This document shows, piece after piece, positions 9,281 through 17,035 of a DNA stretch of 64,000 nt (position 1 is the stretch's first letter; the number at the start of each line of letters is the position of its first letter). The translations under genes were made by a program, and so were the position numbers. The notes below the pieces were generated by a model. The model was not told where the DNA came from, searched no databases, and worked only from the letters and a program-made list of their open reading frames with translations. Origin of the DNA: Alistipes ihumii AP11. Lineage in GTDB: Bacteria > Bacteroidota > Bacteroidia > Bacteroidales > Rikenellaceae. The stretch covers positions 2,170,001 to 2,234,000 of the forward strand of contig NZ_CP102294.1 of NCBI RefSeq assembly GCF_025144665.1, written 5' to 3'.

Positions 9281-11767
9281 CTATCGGGAGGCAGGGACAA
9301 CGGCCCATTTCAAATTGTCGCCGTCTGTTATTGCTTGCCATTGATATCCGGCAGCCGGATCATAAACGGTATTGGTTACGTGATTGTAAGCCTTGCCGCT
9401 GAATTTGCCGCCTTTGAGGATTACGCTTCCGCTTGGCCGTCCGGCGTCGTTGTCGCCCGATACGACCGCACTGGTGCCTTCGATCTGCAATCCCGTCCTG
9501 ACGTTGGGAGCGAAAAACTCTCCGCCCGTGATCGTGACTTCGGCGTTGCTGCTTACATATAGCGCGTAAAAGGCATCCTGCTGTCCAGAGGTATTGACCG
9601 TATAGAACTTACCGCTGCGAATCTCGGCCTTGGCATTCTCTTCGATGGAAACAGCGCCCTGAATACCCTTGACCTCGCAATTCTCGATCAATACCTCGGA
9701 GCCGAACAGACGCATCGCGTAAGCCCAGTGCTGGCCATTATCCAGATTCGAAGAAGTGGACTCGAAATAGCTGTCAATCAAGGTAACAGTTGCGGTGTTC
9801 GCACTGTTACGCCCCATACCGCAGAGGGTGAACTCGCCCGAGATGATCCGGGCATTCCGGATAGTTATGTTCGCGTCGTTCCAATAGGCGATCGCTGCAG
9901 TGTTGTAGGAACTTCCGTGCCAATGGTGTTCGGGGTCGTTGATCAGCGTGACGCCTTCGATCAGCAGATCGCCTCCCGTAACATGAATCAACGATTTGTG
10001 TTCGTGTACATCGGAAGCGGCGGCAGCTACGGCCGTAGAGGCAGCCGCACTGTTGTCGATCGTACCTTTGCCGGTCAGCGTGAGACCCTTTTCGGCCGTC
10101 AGAAAATTCGCGCTGCTGAGTTGGATGGTCGCCCCTTCCTCGATGTCGATGGTTTTGTGCTCGGTGAAAGTAAGTTCATCGGAATTCTTGTCCGAAAGGT
10201 CGATGTCGGCAGTAACCTCGATGTTGGCTATTTCGGGATCGGCCAAAGCTCCGATCAGTTCATCCGCATTCTCCACTTTTGCATTTTTAACAACCTGGAA
10301 CGTGCCGTTCGGCGCCGGGGTCTCTGCAATTTTGACTGCTTTGTAACCCTCGTCCACAAAGTTTGTACCGGCTCCTTCGGCCGCATTGTCGGCAGGATTG
10401 AAATTCTCGAAGGTACCGCCCGTCACCACGATGGAAGCCTTGCCAGCCTGACGGTTGGGGTCATAACAATTGAGCAGGAAGCGGTAGGGGTCTCCGCCGT
10501 CTGAAGTCTGGACAATGCTGAACGTACCGCCCTTGATTTCGGCCTTGCCTTCATGAACATAAACCGCCGAAATATTTCCGACGAAAATACCGTCTTCGAT
10601 AATCAGGGTTCCTCCGTACTGCACGTCGCACGCGTAACAATCGTTATCCTTACCCTTTACCGTACCGTTCTTGACGGTAAGCGATCCTCCACGGACGGAG
10701 AACAGCGACCAGTCGTTTCCGGCCCACACATCTGTTTCGTTCATAATCGTATGCCCGTTCAGGTCGATCTCGACCGTCTTGCCGGTTTCCACGACCAGCG
10801 GGGCTTCGATCGTCACGTCTTCCGACAGGGTGACGCTGCCGCCGTTGGCCAGTGCGGCACGCAGTTCGGGATAGTCGTTGATGTCGGGCTTGTAGAACTC
10901 CGGATTGATCGTCACGTTGAACGTACCCTGTTTGGTCAGCAGGTTGCCGGATACATTGGTGCGGTAGTTGCGGCGGATCGGAATATTCTTGAAGTCGCCG
11001 TTGGTCGAAATTTCGGTCGTGCCGTTGAGGAACGTCATCGAAAAATCGGCCAGCGTAGCCTCCTCGACGGGCGCCCAGATGTAGTCCACCGTCAGCTCGC
11101 CGGTGGCGTTGAGCACGTCGGCCGTATATTCTGCCGCTGCCGTCGTCGTACCTACCTCGCTTTTCCTGGCATCGAACGAAGTCGGAACGGCCGTGAAAGC
11201 CACTTTCACTTTCGTCGGCTTCAACGCGGGATCGGGAATTGCCGCGAGGTCGAGCGTCTTGACGTTCAACTGGCCGAAAGGACGACGCAAGGTAATGTTT
11301 TCCGAAAAAGCTCCCGTTACCTGGTAGTCGAGCAATGCGCCGGTAAAGGCGTCGAATTCGTCATTGTTACCCGCATAGTCGCCTTTCACCGTGATATTGG
11401 TCAAATCGTCCGTATTATAATGATCTCCGGTCGAGCAGTCGGCCCAGAAGACAAAATCGTAGGTCTGCGAAGCCACCAGACGCAGGTTGAATGTTGCGGT
11501 CAGCTTACCATCGGTGCCTTTCTGCACGGTGGCTGACTGTTGTTCGCCATACTTCGCCGGAGTCGTACCCGAGCGGTAGATCTGAAGCAGGCAACGGTCG
11601 ACTTTCGCCCCGTTGCCGAAATCCGCCGCCGTGGCACGGGTCTGCATCCCTTGCGGGATGGTAACGGTAATGGTCTGGGAGGTCGCTCCGTCGGATACGA
11701 GCCCCTCGTCCTTCTGACACGCGGTAAATGCTGCCAGCATTCCCGCCAATAGTAGAACTTTATTCAT
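9281..11767 (-). CDS. Large surface lipoprotein, fimbrillin-like N-terminus plus beta-helix-like repeats (paralogue B)
   Basis: 828 residues, opening MNKVLLLAGMLAAFTACQ with lipobox Cys17. The N-terminal domain to about residue 290 matches paralogue C in order and motif (YDFVFWADCS, LRRPFGQLNVKTLDL, IPIRRNYRTNVSGNLLTKQG). It is followed by GGSVTLSEDVTIEAPLVVE, shared almost base for base with paralogue C. The remainder has beta-helix-like strands (IEDGIFVG, EIKGGTFSI, VTGGTFENF, VLIENCEVKGI, VTITGGEFFA). A lipid-anchored, outward-facing protein is inferred. The first roughly 25 codons and the leader are nearly identical to those of paralogue A, pointing to recent duplication or gene conversion. 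A G8 tract lies 25 bases upstream of the start. Confidence 0.85.
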   Translation of the reverse strand: MNKVLLLAGMLAAFTACQKDEGLVSDGATSQTITVTIPQGMQTRATAADFGNGAKVDRCLLQIYRSGTTPAKYGEQQSATVQKGTDGKLTATFNLRLVASQTYDFVFWADCSTGDHYNTDDLTNITVKGDYAGNNDEFDAFTGALLDYQVTGAFSENITLRRPFGQLNVKTLDLAAIPDPALKPTKVKVAFTAVPTSFDARKSEVGTTTAAAEYTADVLNATGELTVDYIWAPVEEATLADFSMTFLNGTTEISTNGDFKNIPIRRNYRTNVSGNLLTKQGTFNVTINPEFYKPDINDYPELRAALANGGSVTLSEDVTIEAPLVVETGKTVEIDLNGHTIMNETDVWAGNDWSLFSVRGGSLTVKNGTVKGKDNDCYACDVQYGGTLIIEDGIFVGNISAVYVHEGKAEIKGGTFSIVQTSDGGDPYRFLLNCYDPNRQAGKASIVVTGGTFENFNPADNAAEGAGTNFVDEGYKAVKIAETPAPNGTFQVVKNAKVENADELIGALADPEIANIEVTADIDLSDKNSDELTFTEHKTIDIEEGATIQLSSANFLTAEKGLTLTGKGTIDNSAAASTAVAAAASDVHEHKSLIHVTGGDLLIEGVTLINDPEHHWHGSSYNTAAIAYWNDANITIRNARIISGEFTLCGMGRNSANTATVTLIDSYFESTSSNLDNGQHWAYAMRLFGSEVLIENCEVKGIQGAVSIEENAKAEIRSGKFYTVNTSGQQDAFYALYVSSNAEVTITGGEFFAPNVRTGLQIEGTSAVVSGDNDAGRPSGSVILKGGKFSGKAYNHVTNTVYDPAAGYQWQAITDGDNLKWAVVPASR

Positions 11768-11860
11768 AAAATGTTGAGTGTTAGTGAATTACCCCCCCCG
11801 TTCGGGTTTTCCGGAAGGGAGGCAGTAACTCAACGGTTTACAATTGATTTTTAAGAACTT
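11768..11860 (-). promoter_or_regulatory. Leader of paralogue B with G8 tract
   Basis: On the minus strand eight G (11792-11799) lie 25 bases upstream of the ATG. GTTGAGT upstream and ACTCAAC downstream form an outer stem, and CTCCC upstream can pair with the G run. Apart from tract length and a few bases, this leader is identical to that of paralogue A. Confidence 0.65.
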
Positions 11861-11881
11861 GTTTTCTTTTTTCTCTTGTAC

Positions 11882-11907
11882 CCGCAGGAGCGGTCAGGCT
11901 CCTGCGG
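11882..11907. repeat. Intergenic hairpin, copy 2 (between paralogues A and B)
   Basis: Perfect 10-base inverted repeat CCGCAGGAGC / GCTCCTGCGG, 11 bases after the stop of paralogue A. It has the same stem and nearly the same loop as the copy at 9193-9218, including the flanking GTAC. Confidence 0.75.
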
Positions 11908-11917
11908 ATTGAAAGTG

Positions 11918-14900
11918 TTATTGAGCCACGACCTTGAACGGATAATTCGGGTCGTCGTTACCGGCAAAGACATAACCGGCTGCGGGTGCTATATCTCCGC
12001 TTATATTGGCGTCGTATCCCTTGTTCTGGAATTCGCCGCCCGTAAGGTCCAGCGTATTGTTTTTGCCCACATACACGCATTTGTTCGGTGCCGAGGTGCT
12101 CGTGCTGCGGAATTTGCCGCCTGAGACATGGGCGGTGACGCCGGTCCCGTATGCCCCGACAAAGAGCGCATAGTATTGTCCATTGCAGATGAACTCTCCG
12201 CCCGAAATCGTTGCGGATGTCCCCTCATGCAGGCGCACGCAGCCGAAGTTGCCGGTAAGTGTACCGCTCGTAACGGTCAGAACGCCGGAACCATGCATCA
12301 GCAGGCAATAATCGTTGCCGCCTTTCGATGTAATGGAGCCTCCGTTGATCGTAACGCTTTTTCCGTAATTGTTCTGGATGGCGTAATGGCCGTTGGATTC
12401 CAGTGCACCTCCGTTGATTACCACGTCGCCCGTGTTGAATACGATCGCGGCGTCGCCCGTGCCGGTCGCCTGGAAGTTGCCGCCGTCGATGGTGACTTTG
12501 CCCTCGTTGGTGATGATATTGGCGGTTGCCGTCATCGTGCCCTCGCCCCGGATGGTCAGCTGGCTCTTGTTGATGATCTGCGATTTGCCGACAGTCAGCG
12601 TAACAGCTTTCTTAAAGTCGATGACGGTAGGTTTCTCGATCGCAATCTCGCCGCTCGTTTCCGGAATTTTCGTCAAATCATAATGATACCATACATTGAC
12701 GTTGCCACCGTCTTTCAAGAGGGCAACGAAGCGTTTCAGTTCGGTCCAGCGATCCTTAACAACGCCATCCACGATCAATTTGGCCGTGCTTATGTATCCT
12801 GCAGTGAAATTGGAAGCCCACCAGCCCATATATTCATCGGTGAAATAGCCGGTTGCTACTTCGTCTGCCTGTTTATCCACCTTGTTGTTGCGGAGTTCCA
12901 CGGTGTACTTGTCGTAAGTGTCGGCTTTTTTCGACACATTTACCATATTGCCGATAAATGCGTGGGAGAAACTTTGCTCCATAGCATAGAACAAATCGCC
13001 GTCGCTATAGGAATCCGCATCCTCACCTTTATAAGTATTGTTGAGAGTAATGCCGCTGACCGAGCAGCCCTCAATAAGCACGTTGCGCTCGAAAGTCTGG
13101 AAATAACCGATAAGGCCGGCAGCTTGCGAACAGCAGGTGAACGTTTCGGGATTAAATACGTCGATAGAGCAAGCGGTTACCGAGCAGTTGCGGACCGTGA
13201 CATCTTTCGAGCTTGTGCTGACGAAACCGATCAGGCCGCCGATTTTCTGAACGCTCTTAATGGCTGTATTCTTCATATGACAGTTTTCCACCGTACCGTA
13301 GTCCATGCGGCCGACCAATGTACCGCCGCGATAGCAGGTCACTTCGGCGCCGTCGATCGTGAGGTCTTTCACGTTGCCCTGAAGCACATAGAAGAAACCG
13401 CCGTAGTAAGTGCCTTTACCATTAGGTTGACCTGTGGCGTTGTCAACGTAGAGGTTCTTGATCGTATGGCCGGCGCCGTCGAATTCCACGAAGCCTTTGC
13501 CTTCCGTATCGATCGGAGTCCAAGGGCTATCGGCAGTGCCTTTAAGGTCGATATCGGCCGTCAGCACGATTCGGGCACACTTGCTTTGGGCAATCAGGTC
13601 GATCGCTTTTTTCAGCGTAGCGACATCGCCTGCAGCATAAGTCGTAACAGTTCCGGCTCCTTTCTCGAATGTAATTTCCGCAACCGTACCGTAGATCTCT
13701 ACGTTGCCTTTTACGACATTCAGTTTCGCTACTTCAACGCCTTCGGGCACGATCAGCGTATTGTCGGCCGTCGTGGCGTCTATTTCCCCGAAGGAGCCGT
13801 TCAGGATAACCGTCGATTCCGGGGTGTCGATGGTCAGTTTTCCGGTGGTATTGGCCGTGATGGTAATATTGGCGGGAGCTTCCGTGTTACCTTCCGTTCC
13901 ACTGGCCTGATCGTCGTATTTTACGGTAACGGGGTTGCTCGTTTCGGGCAGCGTAAGCGAAATTTTCACGTCATTGTCCGTAGCATAGATCTGCGGTATC
14001 ACGATCTCGTTGCCCGCTGTATTCGCCAGATTCTTGACGATGATATCGGTCGCACCGCTTTCGAGGGCCGCCTTGACATCAGCCGCGCTTTCTACTTCCG
14101 CAATCACTTTCTCAATGGGGCCTTCCGGATCGAAAGTCGGATCGATCGTCACGCTGATCGTGCCTTTCTTGGTCAGCAGGTTGCCCGACACATTGGTGCG
14201 GTAGTTGCGGCGGATCGGAATATTGGTGAAGGCGTCGTTGGTGCAGATCTCCGTGCCGTTGTTGAGGAACGTCATCGAGAAATCGGAGAGCGCGGCCTCG
14301 GATTCCGTGGCCCAGAGGAAGTCCATCGAGATCGTGCCGTCGTTTTTGGCCAGTTCTTCCGACGTATAGGTCACGTCGGCCGATCCGCTCACTTCGCCCG
14401 TCAGGGCGTTGAACGTCGTGGGCAGTCCCTTGAAAGCGACCTCGTATCCCGTGGGCTTCAGCGCCTCGTCCTTGATTTCGTTCAGGTCGTTGGTCTTTAC
14501 CACCAGCAGGCCGAAAGGACGCTTCAGGGTGATGTTGTCTCTCGTGAAGGAACCATTGACGGAAATAGTCTCGTGGTAGAAGAACGCGTCGCGCTCGTCG
14601 CTGTTGCCCACGAACTCGCCTTTCTCCGTGATGGCTTTCAGACCGCCCGTTACAGTGTTGTATACTTTATCGTCGAAACCTTCCTCACTGCTTGAATTTG
14701 CCGTAGCGCAGTCGGCCCAGAACACGAAGTCATACTCCTGCGAGGATACCAGCCGCAGATTGTCGAACGTAACCTGCTTGTTGCTTACCGGTTTTACGAT
14801 ACGGTTGTAAAGCTGGTCGCCGTGGTAGATTTCCAGAATACAGCGGTTGGCCGAGGTACCGGTGCCGAAGGCATCGGTCACGGCACGGCTTTGCACTCCG

Positions 14901-15019
14901 CTCTGCGGAATGGTCACCGTAAACGAGGATGCAGCTGTCGTATCGGATACGAGCCCCTCGTCCTTCTGACACGCGGTAAATGCTGCCAGCATTCCCGCTA
15001 ATAGTAGAACTTTATTCAT
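11918..15019 (-). CDS. Large surface lipoprotein, fimbrillin-like N-terminus plus beta-helix-like repeats (paralogue A)
   Basis: 1033 residues, the longest of the three paralogues. The signal peptide and lipobox (FTACQKDEGLVSD) are the same as in paralogue B. Residues to about 285 are the fimbrillin-like domain (YDFVFWADCA, LKRPFGLLVVKTNDL, IPIRRNYRTNVSGNLLTKKG). The middle differs from its siblings: around 330-470 it has short strand-rich repeats, and around 490-640 a segment (FDGAGHTIKNLYVDN, GGFFYVLQGNVKDLTIDGAEV, GTLVGRMDYGTVENC, AAGLIGYF) resembling GLUG-type beta-helix motifs. The C-terminal part again has VTIDGGNF, VTSGTLTG and VSGGKF strands. It is first in the tandem array and has the longest G tract (11). 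Confidence 0.85.
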   Translation of the reverse strand: MNKVLLLAGMLAAFTACQKDEGLVSDTTAASSFTVTIPQSGVQSRAVTDAFGTGTSANRCILEIYHGDQLYNRIVKPVSNKQVTFDNLRLVSSQEYDFVFWADCATANSSSEEGFDDKVYNTVTGGLKAITEKGEFVGNSDERDAFFYHETISVNGSFTRDNITLKRPFGLLVVKTNDLNEIKDEALKPTGYEVAFKGLPTTFNALTGEVSGSADVTYTSEELAKNDGTISMDFLWATESEAALSDFSMTFLNNGTEICTNDAFTNIPIRRNYRTNVSGNLLTKKGTISVTIDPTFDPEGPIEKVIAEVESAADVKAALESGATDIIVKNLANTAGNEIVIPQIYATDNDVKISLTLPETSNPVTVKYDDQASGTEGNTEAPANITITANTTGKLTIDTPESTVILNGSFGEIDATTADNTLIVPEGVEVAKLNVVKGNVEIYGTVAEITFEKGAGTVTTYAAGDVATLKKAIDLIAQSKCARIVLTADIDLKGTADSPWTPIDTEGKGFVEFDGAGHTIKNLYVDNATGQPNGKGTYYGGFFYVLQGNVKDLTIDGAEVTCYRGGTLVGRMDYGTVENCHMKNTAIKSVQKIGGLIGFVSTSSKDVTVRNCSVTACSIDVFNPETFTCCSQAAGLIGYFQTFERNVLIEGCSVSGITLNNTYKGEDADSYSDGDLFYAMEQSFSHAFIGNMVNVSKKADTYDKYTVELRNNKVDKQADEVATGYFTDEYMGWWASNFTAGYISTAKLIVDGVVKDRWTELKRFVALLKDGGNVNVWYHYDLTKIPETSGEIAIEKPTVIDFKKAVTLTVGKSQIINKSQLTIRGEGTMTATANIITNEGKVTIDGGNFQATGTGDAAIVFNTGDVVINGGALESNGHYAIQNNYGKSVTINGGSITSKGGNDYCLLMHGSGVLTVTSGTLTGNFGCVRLHEGTSATISGGEFICNGQYYALFVGAYGTGVTAHVSGGKFRSTSTSAPNKCVYVGKNNTLDLTGGEFQNKGYDANISGDIAPAAGYVFAGNDDPNYPFKVVAQ

Positions 15020-15110
15020 AAAATGTTGAGTGTTAGCGAATTACCCCCCCCCCCGTTCGGGTTTTCCGGAAGGGAGGCAGTAACTCAACGGTTTGTATTA
15101 TTGTTTATAT
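15020..15110 (-). promoter_or_regulatory. Leader of paralogue A with G11 tract
   Basis: On the minus strand eleven G (15044-15054) lie 25 bases upstream of the ATG. The outer stem GTTGAGT/ACTCAAC and inner CTCCC are as in paralogue B. The tract is three bases longer than in the other two copies while its flanks are the same, which is what slipped-strand mispairing would leave. Confidence 0.7.
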
Positions 15111-15143
15111 ATCGGTTTTCCGTTCATCGTGTCTTATATCGTC

Positions 15144-15968
15144 TTAATTCCCTGTGGCTTCCTCGAACGTGGCCGTTACGCTGGTCGCGTAGTTCCGCTG
15201 CAGCTGCAGCACGTCGATACCCTTGGTTACGTCGCCCACCGTGATCGAGAGGCCGACGGACTGTCCCGCGTTGGAGGGAACGAAGAGGAAGTCTTCGCCG
15301 ACTGTTGCCGAGTTTACGGTCGTATTCGGGAATGCGACCGTTACGGTCTGCGGCCCGGACGTCTTTTCGGTCAGTACGTCGTACCGCGTCGGAACGTTCC
15401 GGTAGGTAACCGAAACCGCTTTATCGCCCGTGTTGAACGCCTCCTTGTTCCGCATCGTCAGTTTGGCCAACGGACGTTTCAGCGTGGCCGATACGCCGTT
15501 GCCGCCGTTCCACTGCACGTCGGGCAGGACGCAGGCGAAAGCGTCGCGTTCGCTGCCCGGGGCATAGGTCGCGGGCGTGCTGCCGGAGGTCATGGCAATC
15601 TTTATCTGCCGCAGATCGGCGGTCGCATAGGCTCCCGTGCCGTAGTCGGCCCAGAAGAGGAAGTCATACGTTCCGGGCACCAGCGCGATCTCGATGGCGG
15701 CTTCGTCAAACGTTCCGTTTGCTGTCTTATGCAGTACGCATCGGGGATTGGCGTCCTTTGTCCATGCCTCGAAGGTGTAGGTCAGCCGTTGTCCTGCAGC
15801 CGTCTCGCTGTGAGTCGCCGCTTTGGCCGCAGGTTCGTTTTTCAGTACGCTCTCGGAGCGCAGGGAAATCACACCGCCTACGGGCGCTAACCCGGGCGTG
15901 GGTTCCGTCTCTTCGCTGCAGCCGGTAAGGACGGTCAGTGCGAGGAACAGGGGAAATATCTTTTTCAT
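15144..15968 (-). CDS. Fimbrillin-like (DUF6562-type) lipoprotein
   Basis: 274 residues with lipobox LTGC (Cys17). It keeps the landmarks of the N-terminal domain of the large paralogues (YDFLFWADYG, LKRPLAKLTM, FNTTVNSATVGEDFLFVPS, LQLQRNYATSVTA) but has no beta-helix extension. It probably represents the bare domain, exported and lipid-anchored. It starts 12 bases after the stop of the upstream lipoprotein gene, so the two are surely co-transcribed; 124 bases follow before paralogue A. A structural role with the DUF3575 protein is inference from context. Confidence 0.75.
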   Translation of the reverse strand: MKKIFPLFLALTVLTGCSEETEPTPGLAPVGGVISLRSESVLKNEPAAKAATHSETAAGQRLTYTFEAWTKDANPRCVLHKTANGTFDEAAIEIALVPGTYDFLFWADYGTGAYATADLRQIKIAMTSGSTPATYAPGSERDAFACVLPDVQWNGGNGVSATLKRPLAKLTMRNKEAFNTGDKAVSVTYRNVPTRYDVLTEKTSGPQTVTVAFPNTTVNSATVGEDFLFVPSNAGQSVGLSITVGDVTKGIDVLQLQRNYATSVTATFEEATGN

Positions 15969-15980
15969 TTGAATGTCGTA

Positions 15981-17021
15981 TTAGTCAGGGATCACAATGT
16001 CGATTTCTCCGTCGAACCCGGGATTGATACCGATGCCGGGGGCATAATCGCGCGTGAGGAATTCGTCGCGGATCGTCGTCAGCTTGCCCCGCACGATCGG
16101 AACATCGATGTCTCCGATCTCGTTGAGCAGGTTGCCCTCGCCGTCACGGATCGTCAGATTGACCTTCACGGCCGATTCGGAGCCGTTGACGAAGATGTAG
16201 TCGCTGGCCAGATGCGCCTCCTTATCCGAAAGCGGTCTCATGGAACAACCGAACGACATGCCCGTTCGGGCGTCGTTGGGTTTGTTCGTGTAGGCGTTGA
16301 AGCCCGACGGGAAGTACCCCGCGTAGTCCACCTGCACCCGTATCGTCGAAAGGTCGGGATTCTTGGTAAGCAGATTCTCGGCTATGTTGCCTGCTTTCGT
16401 CCGCCGTGCGGCCAGCTCGTCGAGGAACTTATCGATGTCGGTGGTGATGAACTCGATCTTGGCCATCGGGCGCTGGAGCGTCACGGTCGCATCCACGGTT
16501 TCGTTCCAGCGGTCTCGGTAGGCTCTGAGATCGATCTCCTGCTGCGCGACGTAGGTATCCTTGTGGTCTTCGTCGCCGATGTAGCTTCCGGCCTCGGGCA
16601 CGCTGATGGCCGAGAGCGAAGGAACCGTATAGTATTTGTCGGCCACGGAGCCGTCGTCCACATAGTCCATCCATGCTACGACGTGGTATCGGGCGGCATG
16701 CAGCGCCAGCGAGGTGCGGATCGTATGGTGTCCGTCCGCCGCCTGCTCGCAGCCGAGCACCCGCCGCTCCACGGGTTCGCCGCCGATCTCGTCGCGGAAC
16801 ACTTCGACGATCCAGCGTACGTCGTGCAGGTCGGCCTCCGATGCTTTGGAACGTCCCGTCGGCTCGTATGGCTCTATTTTCGGGTCGATCGCGAGGGTCA
16901 GATTCGCGTTGACCAGCGTGGGATCGACGCCTCCGTTTTCCGGAAATTCCAGTACGGTCTTGTCGCAGCCCGTCGATACGAGGACGAGCAAACAGGCGAT
17001 ATATATCGTTACTCTTTTCAT
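15981..17021 (-). CDS. Fimbrillin-like lipoprotein, Mfa2/DUF6562-type
   Basis: 346 residues with signal peptide and lipobox STGC (Cys19). Domain landmarks are YHVVAWMDYVDDG, VTLQRPMAKIEFITTD and IDVPIVRGKLTTIRDEFLT, the same order as in the downstream lipoproteins but more divergent. This arrangement resembles the fimbrial anchor/assembly lipoproteins of Bacteroidales Mfa/FimB-like loci. That match is from memory of the fold family, so the exact subfamily is uncertain. It lies 14 bases downstream of the DUF3575 gene and 12 upstream of the next lipoprotein, within one operon. Confidence 0.7.
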   Translation of the reverse strand: MKRVTIYIACLLVLVSTGCDKTVLEFPENGGVDPTLVNANLTLAIDPKIEPYEPTGRSKASEADLHDVRWIVEVFRDEIGGEPVERRVLGCEQAADGHHTIRTSLALHAARYHVVAWMDYVDDGSVADKYYTVPSLSAISVPEAGSYIGDEDHKDTYVAQQEIDLRAYRDRWNETVDATVTLQRPMAKIEFITTDIDKFLDELAARRTKAGNIAENLLTKNPDLSTIRVQVDYAGYFPSGFNAYTNKPNDARTGMSFGCSMRPLSDKEAHLASDYIFVNGSESAVKVNLTIRDGEGNLLNEIGDIDVPIVRGKLTTIRDEFLTRDYAPGIGINPGFDGEIDIVIPD

Positions 17022-17035
17022 CTTCTGCTCCTCCC

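Noticed and set aside
12128-14695. An 855-codon plus-strand frame
   Set aside because: Antisense to paralogue A, whose signal peptide and repeats show the real frame.
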